A stretch of 64,000 bases of DNA, from the NCBI GenBank assembly GCA_937923405.1, contig CALDUY010000013.1:1-64000 (forward strand), written 5' to 3'. The DNA comes from an uncultured Gemmataceae bacterium (GTDB lineage Bacteria > Planctomycetota > Planctomycetia > Gemmatales > Gemmataceae). The position numbers and the translations under genes were made by a program. Shown here piece after piece: positions 43,501 through 51,347 of this stretch (position 1 is its first letter; every line of letters begins with the position of its first letter). Below the pieces are notes generated by a model. That model was not told the origin of the DNA, searched no databases, and worked only from the letters and a program-made list of their open reading frames with translations.

Positions 43501-43994
43501 TGCAATCCATACACCGGAACGATGCCGGGATGTTCGAGCTGGCCAGTGATCTCGGCCTCGCGAATAAAACGAGCGCGAGCCTCGGCGTGATCGACATAGG
43601 GAGCTTGCATGCGTTTGACAGCCACCTGCCGATGCAGTTCCACGTCCTCGGCGAGGTAGACTTCGCCCAGTCCGCCGCGTGCGTGTAACTGGATGGGCCG
43701 ATAGCGGGTCATCGAATCCCAGCGTGCCGAGGAGTTGGGCGGAGGCGGGATCGCTTCATCGTGTCGTGAAAGCGGCGAGAGCAACCTGTCTGTCAACTCC
43801 GTGACCTGATCGGCGAGTTGCCCCAGTTGCTCGCGTTGCTCGCCACTGAGTCCGACCTGCTCAGCCAGGATCGCATCCAGGGGAGTCGAGCGGCGATGCA
43901 TCCAGGCCGCCATCGCTTCTAGTAACTGATGCTGTTCGACCAGCCCGTTTTTGAGAGCTAGCATGCCGACAAGCAAATTCCGATCGGAAGACAT
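40530..43994 (-). CDS. Eukaryotic-like Ser/Thr protein kinase with long TPR tail
   Basis: An 1154-residue protein. A helical N-terminal segment of about 80 residues (RNLLVGMLALKNGLVEQHQL) precedes a kinase domain (about 95-400): a Gly loop with GGLGEVYLAED, the ATP Lys in VAVKRMQ, catalytic HRDLKPANVMLG, and metal motif VVDWGLARR (DWG in place of DFG, common in planctomycetes), then GTPAFMAPEQARGE. A membrane helix (WVTSGVLALLLGVVGLSSSVWA) leads to a C-terminal stretch of about ten TPR units that could sense partners outside the cytoplasm. The Gly loop (ARGGLGEV) lacks one Gly of the consensus but is otherwise intact. It is divergent from a histidine-kinase-like gene. Confidence 0.92.
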   Translation of the reverse strand: MSSDRNLLVGMLALKNGLVEQHQLLEAMAAWMHRRSTPLDAILAEQVGLSGEQREQLGQLADQVTELTDRLLSPLSRHDEAIPPPPNSSARWDSMTRYRPIQLHARGGLGEVYLAEDVELHRQVAVKRMQAPYVDHAEARARFIREAEITGQLEHPGIVPVYGLQYDEVGRPVYAMRMIRGESLQSAIDRLHGADRPKAQPRQLVQRGLLGRFVAICNAVAYAHSRGVIHRDLKPANVMLGDYGETLVVDWGLARRREAKPGELSDLLTLPDGVETALLQPTRQGTLLGTPAFMAPEQARGEVDRVGPASDIWALGAILYCILTGRPPYTHNCGLEQVRQCEFPTPRSLDASIPRALEAICLRAMSAQPEARHESAQALAEEVERYLADEPVTSYREPWTDRLRRWSRRHRAWVTSGVLALLLGVVGLSSSVWALDREQRKTQQALETATKNLSLAQKAVEECFNVCQTDPLFQLPRMERVKKLLLRKTLPFYRQFQQSSPDAIDTAHQQGVQMFRIGVITQQLGELRDALHSYDDAARFWTQAHQANPVEPLYRYNLSLAHYNLGLIHRDLGEDEKALHHYSQAKQFAETLDQEFPNHRDYANTLASILNGIGNLRCAQGQLEAAIPDYERAKSLQLAMTARDPNHRETQVTLARAYGNLGMVFRDLGRDTQAETELREAIRLVQALHQAHPDEAEYAENLASLWNSISIVSSNLGKLDQALRESEQSLQVSEQLARTHPDLPKYQADLGLAHTNLATRYADLRRLDSALEEYLKGRDLFQRLKEADPARPKYVQHLANVRNNLGVHLSNMKRLPEAIEEHREATRLREQLHYTYPHIPEYKAELSQSLFNLGITLGEHQQVQESLSELHRSLTLRLELVKAFPKVVAHRRSVAQTRYNLGAILARHNQLDPALQYYQAAYEDYAALARSHPRIPEYRIEASRILLLLCNHYQQQGLHLRILNETNHLLESIRIAREQSPKSVIALDLYKAACWFRARSLDAVGNHREAAETWERLIQVEKSLNDRPRYTVYRAEALARAGDYSRSAKLVEEVGRNWLLAANRLMDLARIQAINSQSVLENATRPLAEREKRSRELLQSAMGYLRRCARWGYFAESEHYAELAQHPDLTPLREQPEFQAFVQSLPAPKQPPKP

Positions 43995-44157
43995 GATCGT
44001 TCTCTTGGGGTATCGAGGATGGATCCAGAATAACACCCTGCGAGAGTGGTGAAAAGTGGTCGAATTCGCCACACTCTCTTGCGTGGTCTCGGCGTCACTT
44101 GTTACAAGTAAAGGGATTCGAGCGTCTATGCTCGGCGTGAGAATATACGAGGAGTCA

Positions 44158-44847
44158 ATGTCGACCTCGCCGGACCATAACGCGGAGGGACAGCCCCATC
44201 TGGCCCAACGAGTGGCGCGTTTATTACGCCACGAAGTTGGCGATCTGTTGCAAACCGTTTATTCAACGACAGCGATTTTGAGTGAACGCTTGCCGCGCGA
44301 AGCTGATCTAGAACGTCGACTACTGGGCGATCTGAAGCACCGGGCTGAGTTGTGCAAACTCGAACTGGATGCGGTCGTCGAGATATTGAACGATCAGCCA
44401 AGGTCGCGAAATCCCGTGGATCTGGCTCTCGTTTTCTCGAACGTAGTCACGCAGGTCAAGCGTCGCTACCCTATTCTGTTCCTACGGCAATCAGACAGTG
44501 AAGCGAACTGCCTTGTCTGGGCTGATGCTCAGGCTCTGACCACGGCGTTTTCCTTCTTACTGCTGACAATCGCCCAATCCGCGCGTTCGTTGTTGGGAGT
44601 AGATTTATCGAGACAAAAGCTACAGATAATCTGTACCTTGGAACGCGACGGCTACCCGCTCAACCAGGATCAACTGAGCTGGCTGCGAGAGCCGTTTGCT
44701 ACCACGCAACAGGCCCTGTTCGGACTAGCTCTGGCCCTGATCCAGAGAACCATCGAACCGTCTGGCGGAACACTGGAGGTGTTTCCTCGCGAGCTAGGCG
44801 GGCTACGTATTGAAGTAAAATTTCCCGTTCTGGAGCCTTGCTCTTAG
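44158..44847 (+). CDS. Histidine-kinase-like protein with degenerate ATPase domain
   Basis: A 229-residue protein. A HisKA/DHp-like helix has LLRHEVGDLLQTVYSTTAIL with His25 as the candidate phospho-acceptor, then a second helix, and a C-terminal part ending GLALALIQRTIEPSGGTLEV and GLRIEVKFP, which resembles the G2 region and last strand of HATPase_c. A clear N box and G1 box are missing, so it may bind but not hydrolyse ATP, or act as a scaffold. GAGGAG precedes the ATG at 44158. It is directly followed by an ANTAR response regulator, 54 bases away, a likely partner. Confidence 0.7.
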   Translation: MSTSPDHNAEGQPHLAQRVARLLRHEVGDLLQTVYSTTAILSERLPREADLERRLLGDLKHRAELCKLELDAVVEILNDQPRSRNPVDLALVFSNVVTQVKRRYPILFLRQSDSEANCLVWADAQALTTAFSFLLLTIAQSARSLLGVDLSRQKLQIICTLERDGYPLNQDQLSWLREPFATTQQALFGLALALIQRTIEPSGGTLEVFPRELGGLRIEVKFPVLEPCS

Positions 44848-44901
44848 TCGATTCTATCCCGGACCGTGCCCCCCTCATTGGTCTGGCAGTGGGATGCCAG
44901 T

Positions 44902-45507
44902 ATGCACTCGTCAGCTGTGGTTGATTCTTCGTTGCGCCTCATTGTTGTGGAGGACGACGAGCTTGTTCGTCGTGCCCTCGTTGACACTCTAGAGCGGACC
45001 TATGGCCATAAGGTCGTAGGGCAAGCGGGTAATGGACTGGAGATGCTCGAAGTCCTCGAACGAATCGAGGCCGACGTGGTCATCTTTGATATTCACTTGC
45101 CTCAATTAAACGGATTGGATGCCCTACGCAAGTTCACGGAACGAAAACCGATCGCAGCTGTCGCTTTGACCGGAGACCGCGACCCCGCACAACTTCGCCG
45201 AGCCGTCCACGAACGCATCCAGGGCTATCTGATCAAACCGATCGATCCGCTGCAACTTGGTCCCGTTGTCGAAGTGGCTCGTGCCCGATTTCTCGATATT
45301 CTCAAACTGACCGAAGAGAACGACAAACTGCAGAAGTCGTTGGAAAGTCGCAAGATAATCGAACGGGCCAAGGGGGTATTGATGCGGCGGAATCGCTGGA
45401 CGGAAGCCGACGCTTTCCGTCGGTTGCAGCGAGCGGCGATGAACAAACGCACTACCATGGCCGAACTAGCACGCCAGATTCTCGACGGCAAAGACGTCGA
45501 GTTGTGA
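44902..45507 (+). CDS. Response regulator with ANTAR RNA-binding domain
   Basis: A 201-residue protein. A receiver domain (about 10-130) has the acidic pair EDDE, the phospho-acceptor Asp63 in VVIFDIHLP, the Thr in ALTGD, and the Lys in YLIKPIDP. A coiled linker leads to an ANTAR domain (about 145-197) with KIIERAKGVLMRRNRWTEAD and RAAMNKRTTMAELARQIL. ANTAR regulators, once phosphorylated, bind paired RNA hairpins and block terminators. Its likely sensor is the adjacent histidine-kinase-like protein. The start at 44902 is preferred over an upstream GTG at 44866. RNA targets are not evident in the window. Confidence 0.92.
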   Translation: MHSSAVVDSSLRLIVVEDDELVRRALVDTLERTYGHKVVGQAGNGLEMLEVLERIEADVVIFDIHLPQLNGLDALRKFTERKPIAAVALTGDRDPAQLRRAVHERIQGYLIKPIDPLQLGPVVEVARARFLDILKLTEENDKLQKSLESRKIIERAKGVLMRRNRWTEADAFRRLQRAAMNKRTTMAELARQILDGKDVEL

Positions 45508-45508
45508 G

Positions 45509-45973
45509 CTACTCGTCGAGGTTGAGCAGCACGGCATGACGCGGCCCGGTCGCTTGCAGCAAGGCTCGGCGTTGGATGGGACCGACTACTTCCAGCGTCA
45601 GCCGCAAATGATCCGCCGGCAGATTGTCCGTCACTCGATCGGCCCATTCGATCAGGCAGACTCCGTCGCCGTCGAGTTGTTCGTTCACTCCCAGATCGGC
45701 GAAGGCTTGGGACGTCGGTAAGCGGTAGGCATCGAAATGATAGATCGGCAAGCGTCCATGATAGTGCTGCATCAGGACGAACGTCGGACTAGTGACGACG
45801 CGCGTATCAGGCACCTCCAGGCCTTCCGCGATGGCTCGGCTCAAATGGGTTTTGCCAGCCCCCAACTGCCCGATCAGCGCGACGACGGCTCCGGGAAAAA
45901 GTCGTCGCCCCAGGGCAATCCCCAGACGACGAGTTGCCTCCAGGTCAGGTAGATTTATGGTATTTTCGTGCAT
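45509..45973 (-). CDS. tsaE: tRNA threonylcarbamoyladenosine biosynthesis ATPase TsaE
   Basis: A 154-residue P-loop protein needed for the t6A modification at tRNA position 37, with TsaB and TsaD. Walker A is GQLGAGKTHLSRAIAEGL; SPTFVLMQHY, YHFDAYRL and CLIEWADRV follow in the family order. The ATG at 45973 gives the usual length; the open frame upstream is not protein-like. It ends two bases from the convergent ANTAR gene and is divergent from a Ser/Thr kinase gene. Confidence 0.95.
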   Translation of the reverse strand: MHENTINLPDLEATRRLGIALGRRLFPGAVVALIGQLGAGKTHLSRAIAEGLEVPDTRVVTSPTFVLMQHYHGRLPIYHFDAYRLPTSQAFADLGVNEQLDGDGVCLIEWADRVTDNLPADHLRLTLEVVGPIQRRALLQATGPRHAVLLNLDE

Positions 45974-46067
45974 GTAAGAGCTATGTTTTCTCAAGAGGTT
46001 GCTGCTAATCAAGGTGATACTTCCCGCAAGTATCCTTCTATGAGACATCCCTGCGAGGAACCATTTC

Positions 46068-49000
46068 ATGAACCACTCGATTGATTCTTCTTCGCAGACT
46101 GAAGTTCATTTCACCGGAACCCCTCGTAAACAAGAGGCAACAGAAGGTCTTGGTACTCCTCGTTATTTTCAGTTACTGGAGGAACTCGGTCGAGGCGGAA
46201 TGGGCCAAGTCTATCGCGCCTTCGATGTACGGCTCCAGCGTGAGGTGGCTGTCAAAATTCTCCACGAGCGGTTCGACGCGAATTCCTCGATTGCCGCCCG
46301 TTTCCTCCAAGAAGCTCAAATTACCGGGCAACTCCAGCATCCCGGAATCCCCGCAGTTTACGAAGTGTCGACGCTTGGCGACGGACGGCCCTTTCTGGCC
46401 ATGAAGCTGATTCGCGGCGAAACGTTGGAGCAATTACTCTTGGCCAACAAACCGATCAATCGACTAGCGATTTTTGAGACAGTTGCTCAGGCGATTGGCT
46501 ATGCCCATGCTCACCGAGTGATCCATCGGGATCTGAAGCCGGCCAATATCATGGTTGGAGCCTTCGGCGAAGTGCAAGTGATGGACTGGGGCTTGGCTCG
46601 TCGGTTGGAGAGAGAAGATGGCTCGGAAGCCGCGACCCTTGCCGAGGCTGCTTTACCCCTTCAACCGTCTGTTCTGACACAAGCTGGCAGTGTCTTGGGC
46701 ACACCAGCGTACATGGCTCCGGAGCAGGCACGCGGAGAGATTGATCGAGTCGATCAACGCTCGGATGTTTTCGGCTTAGGAGCAGTGCTGTGCGTGATGC
46801 TCACTGGACGCCCCCCATTTTCTGGATCCACCGTGGAGAATATCAGGTGTAATGCGGCAAATGGACGGCTCAGCGAGGCGTTGGCTCGGCTGGACACTTG
46901 CGGGGCCGATCCAGCGCTGATCGACTTGTGCAAACGCTGTTTGAGCGTCGATCCCGAGTCTCGCCCAGTGGATGGCAATGCCGTCGCTCAGGTGGTAGCG
47001 GGACTTCGTGTGGCTGCGGAGGAACGAGCCAAGCGAGCCGAGATCAACCGTATTCGCGCTGAGGTGATCGCTCGGGAACAAGTCCGTCGACGGCGCATCC
47101 TACAATGGGCCGTGGTCATCGTGGTCATGGTTTTGACTTGGGGAATTGTTGGTACTAGCATCGGAATGCGGCAAGCGAATTTAGCTCGACAGGCTGCTCT
47201 GCTCGCTGAGAAAGAGGCCAATGACAAACGCCTCGAAGCCGAGAAACAAACTGTGTTAGCCAACAGTGTGAAAGCGTTCCTTCAACACGATGTACTCCAA
47301 CTCGCCGATCCCAAGACACAACATCAAGCCCAGAAGACCGGATTGAAGTATGACGCAGACGTTCGTTTACGCGACGTGGTGCTACGGGCTGCCGAGCAAA
47401 TCGAAGGCAAGTTCGTTGACCAACCATTAGTCGAAGCGGAAATTCGCGGCACTTTGGGGGTTGCTCTTTTAGGCATGGGACGAGCTGATCTAGCGGACAA
47501 GCAATTAGAACGGGCGTTTCAACTGAATCGACAGTACTTGGGCGAAGCCCACTCTAGCACTCTGTGGAATCTGACCAATCTGGCTCTGAACAAGGATGAA
47601 CTTGGCCAACATCGTGAGGCAAAGCGACTCAACGAAGAACTATTGGTGTTGCGCCAACTCCACTTCGGAGACGATCACCAGGATACGGTCTGGAGCAAAA
47701 ATAATCTCGCGCTCTCCCTGGCGGCTCTGGGGCTGCATCGTCAAGCGGTACAACTACGTCAGCAGGTGTTGGCCTGGCACAGAGAGAAGCTAGGAGCCGA
47801 CCACCCCAATACGCTTACTAGTATGAACAATCTGGCGCTCAGTTATGAGGCGCTAGGACAGTCAGCCGAGGCTCTGGTTCTTCGCCAAACTTGCCTGGAA
47901 ATCCAGAAACAGAAGCTTGGGATCGACCATCCGGACACCCTCAAAAGTGCCAATAATCTTGCGCTGAGTTTCTTGGCCATGAGCCGCCATACCGATTCTA
48001 TCAAGCTACTAGAACAAACCGTACCTTTGATGAAGGAGAAACTCGGTCGGTACCATAGCATCACGCTGGCTGGCATGGCGAATCTGGCAGTGGCCTATCA
48101 TGCCACCAAAAGGTTTGCCGACGCTTTACCTCTGTTGCAAGAAACCTTTGACTTGATGCGTCAAACACTTGGCCCGAATCATCCCAATACCCTGAAAACT
48201 ATGATGAATCTGGCGATGGTTTATGGTGCCATAGGCCGATTGGACGATGAGTTAAAACTGGAAGAGGAAACGCTGCGGTTGCAGACCAAGCATTTGGGGC
48301 CGGAGCATCCCGATACGCTACTGACGTTGACCAACCTGGCGAGTACGCTCACTCAATTGGGCCGACAGCCCGAGGCCCTCCAACGTCGGGAGCAGGCTCT
48401 TCCTCAATTGAAAAAAGCCTACGGTCCAGAGCATTCGCTAACGATCCGAACGATGCAAAGCTTGGTCAAAGACTATCTTCGTCTGCAGTGCTACCAAGAG
48501 GCCTGTCCACTACTGCAAGAGTTAATCACGGCACAGAAAAAGACTCTGGGAGTTACGAATTCGGCGACGCTTCGCAGCATGGACCAACTCGCCCAAACCC
48601 TGGACAAGCTCGGGCGTCCGACCGAAGCGCTGCCGGTGCGAGAAGAGAGCTACGCCCAGAGGACAAAATCGCTCGGGGGAAGCGATCCCTCTACGCTTCA
48701 GGCCGGCTTAGAACTGGTGCAGGCCTGGCGAAAATCGGGAAAGCCTGACCAGGCGCTGACGCTGCTCGACGAACTACTCCGGCAGGCGGATCCCCCTAAC
48801 TCTTCCCAAAAGCAAGTCAGCTCAACATTGCTCGCAAACTTGTATCGGGAACGAATCGATCTCTATCGCTCGAAGAAAGACGTGGCAGGGTGTCGGGCTA
48901 TGTCGGAGAATTGGGAGAGCCGTAAACTCCGTGATGCGCTCAGTCTGTATAATGCGGCTTGCTTTCGTGCCATCACCGCTGCTGTGCAAGCAGACACTCC

Positions 49001-49181
49001 TGGGGAGAATTCGGCCAGACTCAGCCGAGAGGAAGCTGATCGAGCGGTATCGCTTCTGAAGCAAGCGTTAACTGCTGGGTTTCGTCATCGGGCTCTGCTA
49101 GAAATAAACCGGGAGTTGGATTACCTTCGTGACCGTGATGATTTCCTTCAACTAATAAGCTCTTTGCCTAAGAAAAATTAG
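46068..49181 (+). CDS. Eukaryotic-like Ser/Thr protein kinase with kinesin-light-chain-type TPR repeats
   Basis: A 1037-residue protein. Kinase domain at about 30-300: LGRGGMGQVYRAFD (intact Gly loop), VAVKIL with the ATP Lys, IHRDLKPANIMVG, MDWGLARR (DWG form), GTPAYMAPEQARGE and LTGRPPF. A membrane helix (LQWAVVIVVMVLTWGIVGTS) near 350 is followed by about ten TPR_10/12-type repeats of 42 residues with the KLG-x-DHPxTLxxxNNLA pattern, then further helical repeats. No ribosome site stands out before the ATG at 46068 except GCGAGGAA. It resembles the kinase at 40530-43994 in layout but differs in TPR type, so it is not a recent copy. Confidence 0.93.
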   Translation: MNHSIDSSSQTEVHFTGTPRKQEATEGLGTPRYFQLLEELGRGGMGQVYRAFDVRLQREVAVKILHERFDANSSIAARFLQEAQITGQLQHPGIPAVYEVSTLGDGRPFLAMKLIRGETLEQLLLANKPINRLAIFETVAQAIGYAHAHRVIHRDLKPANIMVGAFGEVQVMDWGLARRLEREDGSEAATLAEAALPLQPSVLTQAGSVLGTPAYMAPEQARGEIDRVDQRSDVFGLGAVLCVMLTGRPPFSGSTVENIRCNAANGRLSEALARLDTCGADPALIDLCKRCLSVDPESRPVDGNAVAQVVAGLRVAAEERAKRAEINRIRAEVIAREQVRRRRILQWAVVIVVMVLTWGIVGTSIGMRQANLARQAALLAEKEANDKRLEAEKQTVLANSVKAFLQHDVLQLADPKTQHQAQKTGLKYDADVRLRDVVLRAAEQIEGKFVDQPLVEAEIRGTLGVALLGMGRADLADKQLERAFQLNRQYLGEAHSSTLWNLTNLALNKDELGQHREAKRLNEELLVLRQLHFGDDHQDTVWSKNNLALSLAALGLHRQAVQLRQQVLAWHREKLGADHPNTLTSMNNLALSYEALGQSAEALVLRQTCLEIQKQKLGIDHPDTLKSANNLALSFLAMSRHTDSIKLLEQTVPLMKEKLGRYHSITLAGMANLAVAYHATKRFADALPLLQETFDLMRQTLGPNHPNTLKTMMNLAMVYGAIGRLDDELKLEEETLRLQTKHLGPEHPDTLLTLTNLASTLTQLGRQPEALQRREQALPQLKKAYGPEHSLTIRTMQSLVKDYLRLQCYQEACPLLQELITAQKKTLGVTNSATLRSMDQLAQTLDKLGRPTEALPVREESYAQRTKSLGGSDPSTLQAGLELVQAWRKSGKPDQALTLLDELLRQADPPNSSQKQVSSTLLANLYRERIDLYRSKKDVAGCRAMSENWESRKLRDALSLYNAACFRAITAAVQADTPGENSARLSREEADRAVSLLKQALTAGFRHRALLEINRELDYLRDRDDFLQLISSLPKKN

Positions 49182-49249
49182 CGACACGGATTAAATGGTC
49201 GAACCAAGTTGAAAGCGAGGTCTAATCACGGTGGAAACGATGCGAACCG

Positions 49250-50164
49250 ATGCTGGTCTTCCGAAGCGATCATTTTGAGCTGCCGTTGCCGCCAGGGCAT
49301 CGCTTTCCTCTGGCAAAGTATCGCTTGCTCCGCGAGCGGGTCGAAGCCTCTGGATGGATCGCGGCGGAGTGGCTGTTGGTTCCGGAAGCGGTGAGTTTGG
49401 AGCAAATTTTGCTCGTTCACGATCCGCAATATCTGCAAAAGTTGCTCCATGGCCAACTCAGCGACGCGGAACAACGGCGGATTGGCTTTCCCTGGTCGCC
49501 GCAGTTACTTGAACGTTCGCGACGCTCAGCGGGAGGCACACTTGCCGCCTGCCGCGCTGCCTTGCGCGACGGGATCAGCGTGAATCTAGCCGGCGGGACA
49601 CATCACGCCTTCGCCGATGCTGGTGAGGGGTTTTGTCTACTCAACGACAGCGTCATCGCTGCGCGTGTTCTCCGCGCCGAACGGCTCGTCGAGCGCGTCT
49701 TGATCGTGGATCTCGACGTGCATCAGGGCAATGGCACCGCTGCTTTGTGTCGCGACGATCCCAACATTTTCACCTTCTCCGTCCACGGGGCTAAGAATTT
49801 TCCACTTCGCAAGGAGACAAGTGATCTCGACATCGAACTGCCCGACGGTACAACGGATGGCGATTATCTCGAGGCGGTCGAACAGGGCCTGTTCGAGGCG
49901 ACGCGGCGGTTTCACGCCGATCTAGTGATCTATCTGGCCGGAGCCGACCCTTTCGAGGGAGATCGCCTGGGGCGACTGAAGGTCAGCAAAGCGGGCCTGT
50001 TTCGACGCACCGAACTAGTACTCGACACCTTCGCAGCGTTGCGGGTGCCGGTCGCCGTCACGATGGCTGGTGGTTATGCCGCAGACTTGAACGACACAGT
50101 CGATATCTATTTCGATACGGTTCGTTGTTGTGCCCTGCGGAATTCCTCGCGCGAGATGCCATGA
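49250..50164 (+). CDS. Histone deacetylase-family protein (acetylpolyamine/acetoin-type)
   Basis: A 304-residue zinc-dependent deacetylase of the arginase/HDAC fold. Catalytic signs: GGTHHAFAD with His118 and His119, metal ligands Asp156 and His158 in DLDVHQGNGTA, His in SVHGAKNFP, Asp in GADPFEGDRLG, and the Tyr of MAGGYAAD. It is of the short bacterial class that acts on acetyl-lysine or acetylpolyamines. The start at 49250 has no strong ribosome site. Its stop overlaps the NagA-like gene in ATGA, so the two deacetylases are made together. Confidence 0.93.
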   Translation: MLVFRSDHFELPLPPGHRFPLAKYRLLRERVEASGWIAAEWLLVPEAVSLEQILLVHDPQYLQKLLHGQLSDAEQRRIGFPWSPQLLERSRRSAGGTLAACRAALRDGISVNLAGGTHHAFADAGEGFCLLNDSVIAARVLRAERLVERVLIVDLDVHQGNGTAALCRDDPNIFTFSVHGAKNFPLRKETSDLDIELPDGTTDGDYLEAVEQGLFEATRRFHADLVIYLAGADPFEGDRLGRLKVSKAGLFRRTELVLDTFAALRVPVAVTMAGGYAADLNDTVDIYFDTVRCCALRNSSREMP

Positions 50165-51342
50165 CCGTACAACGCTTCAGCCATGCTCGACTAGTGTTGC
50201 CCGATCGTATTTTGGACTCGGGCTGCATCGAGATCGAGAACGGACGAATCACGCGAATCGAGGCCGCCAATGACTCGGCAGAAGCGACCGTTGATCTGCA
50301 AGGCGGCTATTTGGTGCCGGGGTTCATCGATCTGCACGTCCACGGCGGGGACGGAGCCGACTTCATGGATGGCACCGAAGAGGCGTTTCGCACCGTCTGC
50401 CGCGCCCATGCTCGACATGGCACGACGGCGTTGTTGGCGACGACCACGGTGGCCCGACACGAGCAGCATCTGGCTTTTTTGCGAGTTTGTCGCTCGCTGA
50501 AGGGGCAAGAGCTGGACGGAGCTATCATCGTTGGCGCGCACTTCTATGGGCCGTACTTTGGCCGAGAGGCACGCGGCTGTCATCCCGCCGAGTCGGTCCG
50601 TGAACCCATTCCCGCGGAGTACAACGACTATCTGGCATTCGCCGATTCCCTCGTCACGGCCACGGTGGCTCCGGAGCTACCCGGCGCGGAGGCGTTTGTT
50701 CGTGCTTGTGTGGCACGCGGCATCCGCTGCAATGCCGGGCATTCTCACGCAACGTTCGAGCAAGTCGAGCAAGCGATTGGCTGGGGCGTGCGTCACGTCG
50801 ATCATCTCTTCTGCGCTATGTCCGATCGCGCGCGGCTACGGCAACAACAGACTTATCCAATGCGCGGTGGGCTGCTGGAAGCGACTCTGTACTTCGACGA
50901 GTTGACCACGGAAGTCATCGCCGACGGCAAGCATTTGGCTCCGGAGTTGCTGCGACTGGCCTACAAGATTAAGGGAGCAGATCGCCTGGCGTTGGTTACC
51001 GATGCCAATCGAGCTTTGGATATGCCGGATGGCGAATATCTCTTTGGCCCGCGCGAGGGCGGCGAACTGATTCTGCGCCGCGATGGTGTTGGCCTGATGC
51101 CCGATGGCCGTTCACTAGCGTCGGGAGTCGAGGGATTGGATACTGCCGTGCGTACCATGCTGGCCGCGAGCGGCGCGTCCCTGGTGGAAGTGGTGCGGAT
51201 GGTCAGTTTGACCCCAGCTCGCATCGCTGGCCTGCAACGCGATCGCGGCAGTATCGAGCCGGGCAAACGTGCCGACCTGGTTCACCTCGATGAGCAGTTG
51301 CGCGTTCGCCAAGTGTGGATCGGCGGCAGGAAGGTGGTGTGA
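50161..51342 (+). CDS. nagA: NagA-like amidohydrolase (N-acetylglucosamine-6-phosphate deacetylase family) with altered metal site
   Basis: A 393-residue TIM-barrel amidohydrolase. Metal-binding His59 and His61 (LHVHGGDG), His194/His196 (GHSHA), His215 (VDHLFCAM) and the catalytic Asp281 (VTDANRAL) are in place. The ligand Glu at position 129 of Bacillus-type enzymes, normally HLEGP, is Tyr here (AHFYGPYF). So the bridging ligand is lost and one-metal chemistry or a different substrate is likely. Length and C-terminal PGKRADLVHLD are normal. It overlaps the HDAC gene by four bases and is five bases from a CRTAC1 gene. Confidence 0.85.
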   Translation: MTVQRFSHARLVLPDRILDSGCIEIENGRITRIEAANDSAEATVDLQGGYLVPGFIDLHVHGGDGADFMDGTEEAFRTVCRAHARHGTTALLATTTVARHEQHLAFLRVCRSLKGQELDGAIIVGAHFYGPYFGREARGCHPAESVREPIPAEYNDYLAFADSLVTATVAPELPGAEAFVRACVARGIRCNAGHSHATFEQVEQAIGWGVRHVDHLFCAMSDRARLRQQQTYPMRGGLLEATLYFDELTTEVIADGKHLAPELLRLAYKIKGADRLALVTDANRALDMPDGEYLFGPREGGELILRRDGVGLMPDGRSLASGVEGLDTAVRTMLAASGASLVEVVRMVSLTPARIAGLQRDRGSIEPGKRADLVHLDEQLRVRQVWIGGRKVV

Positions 51343-51347
51343 CAAGA

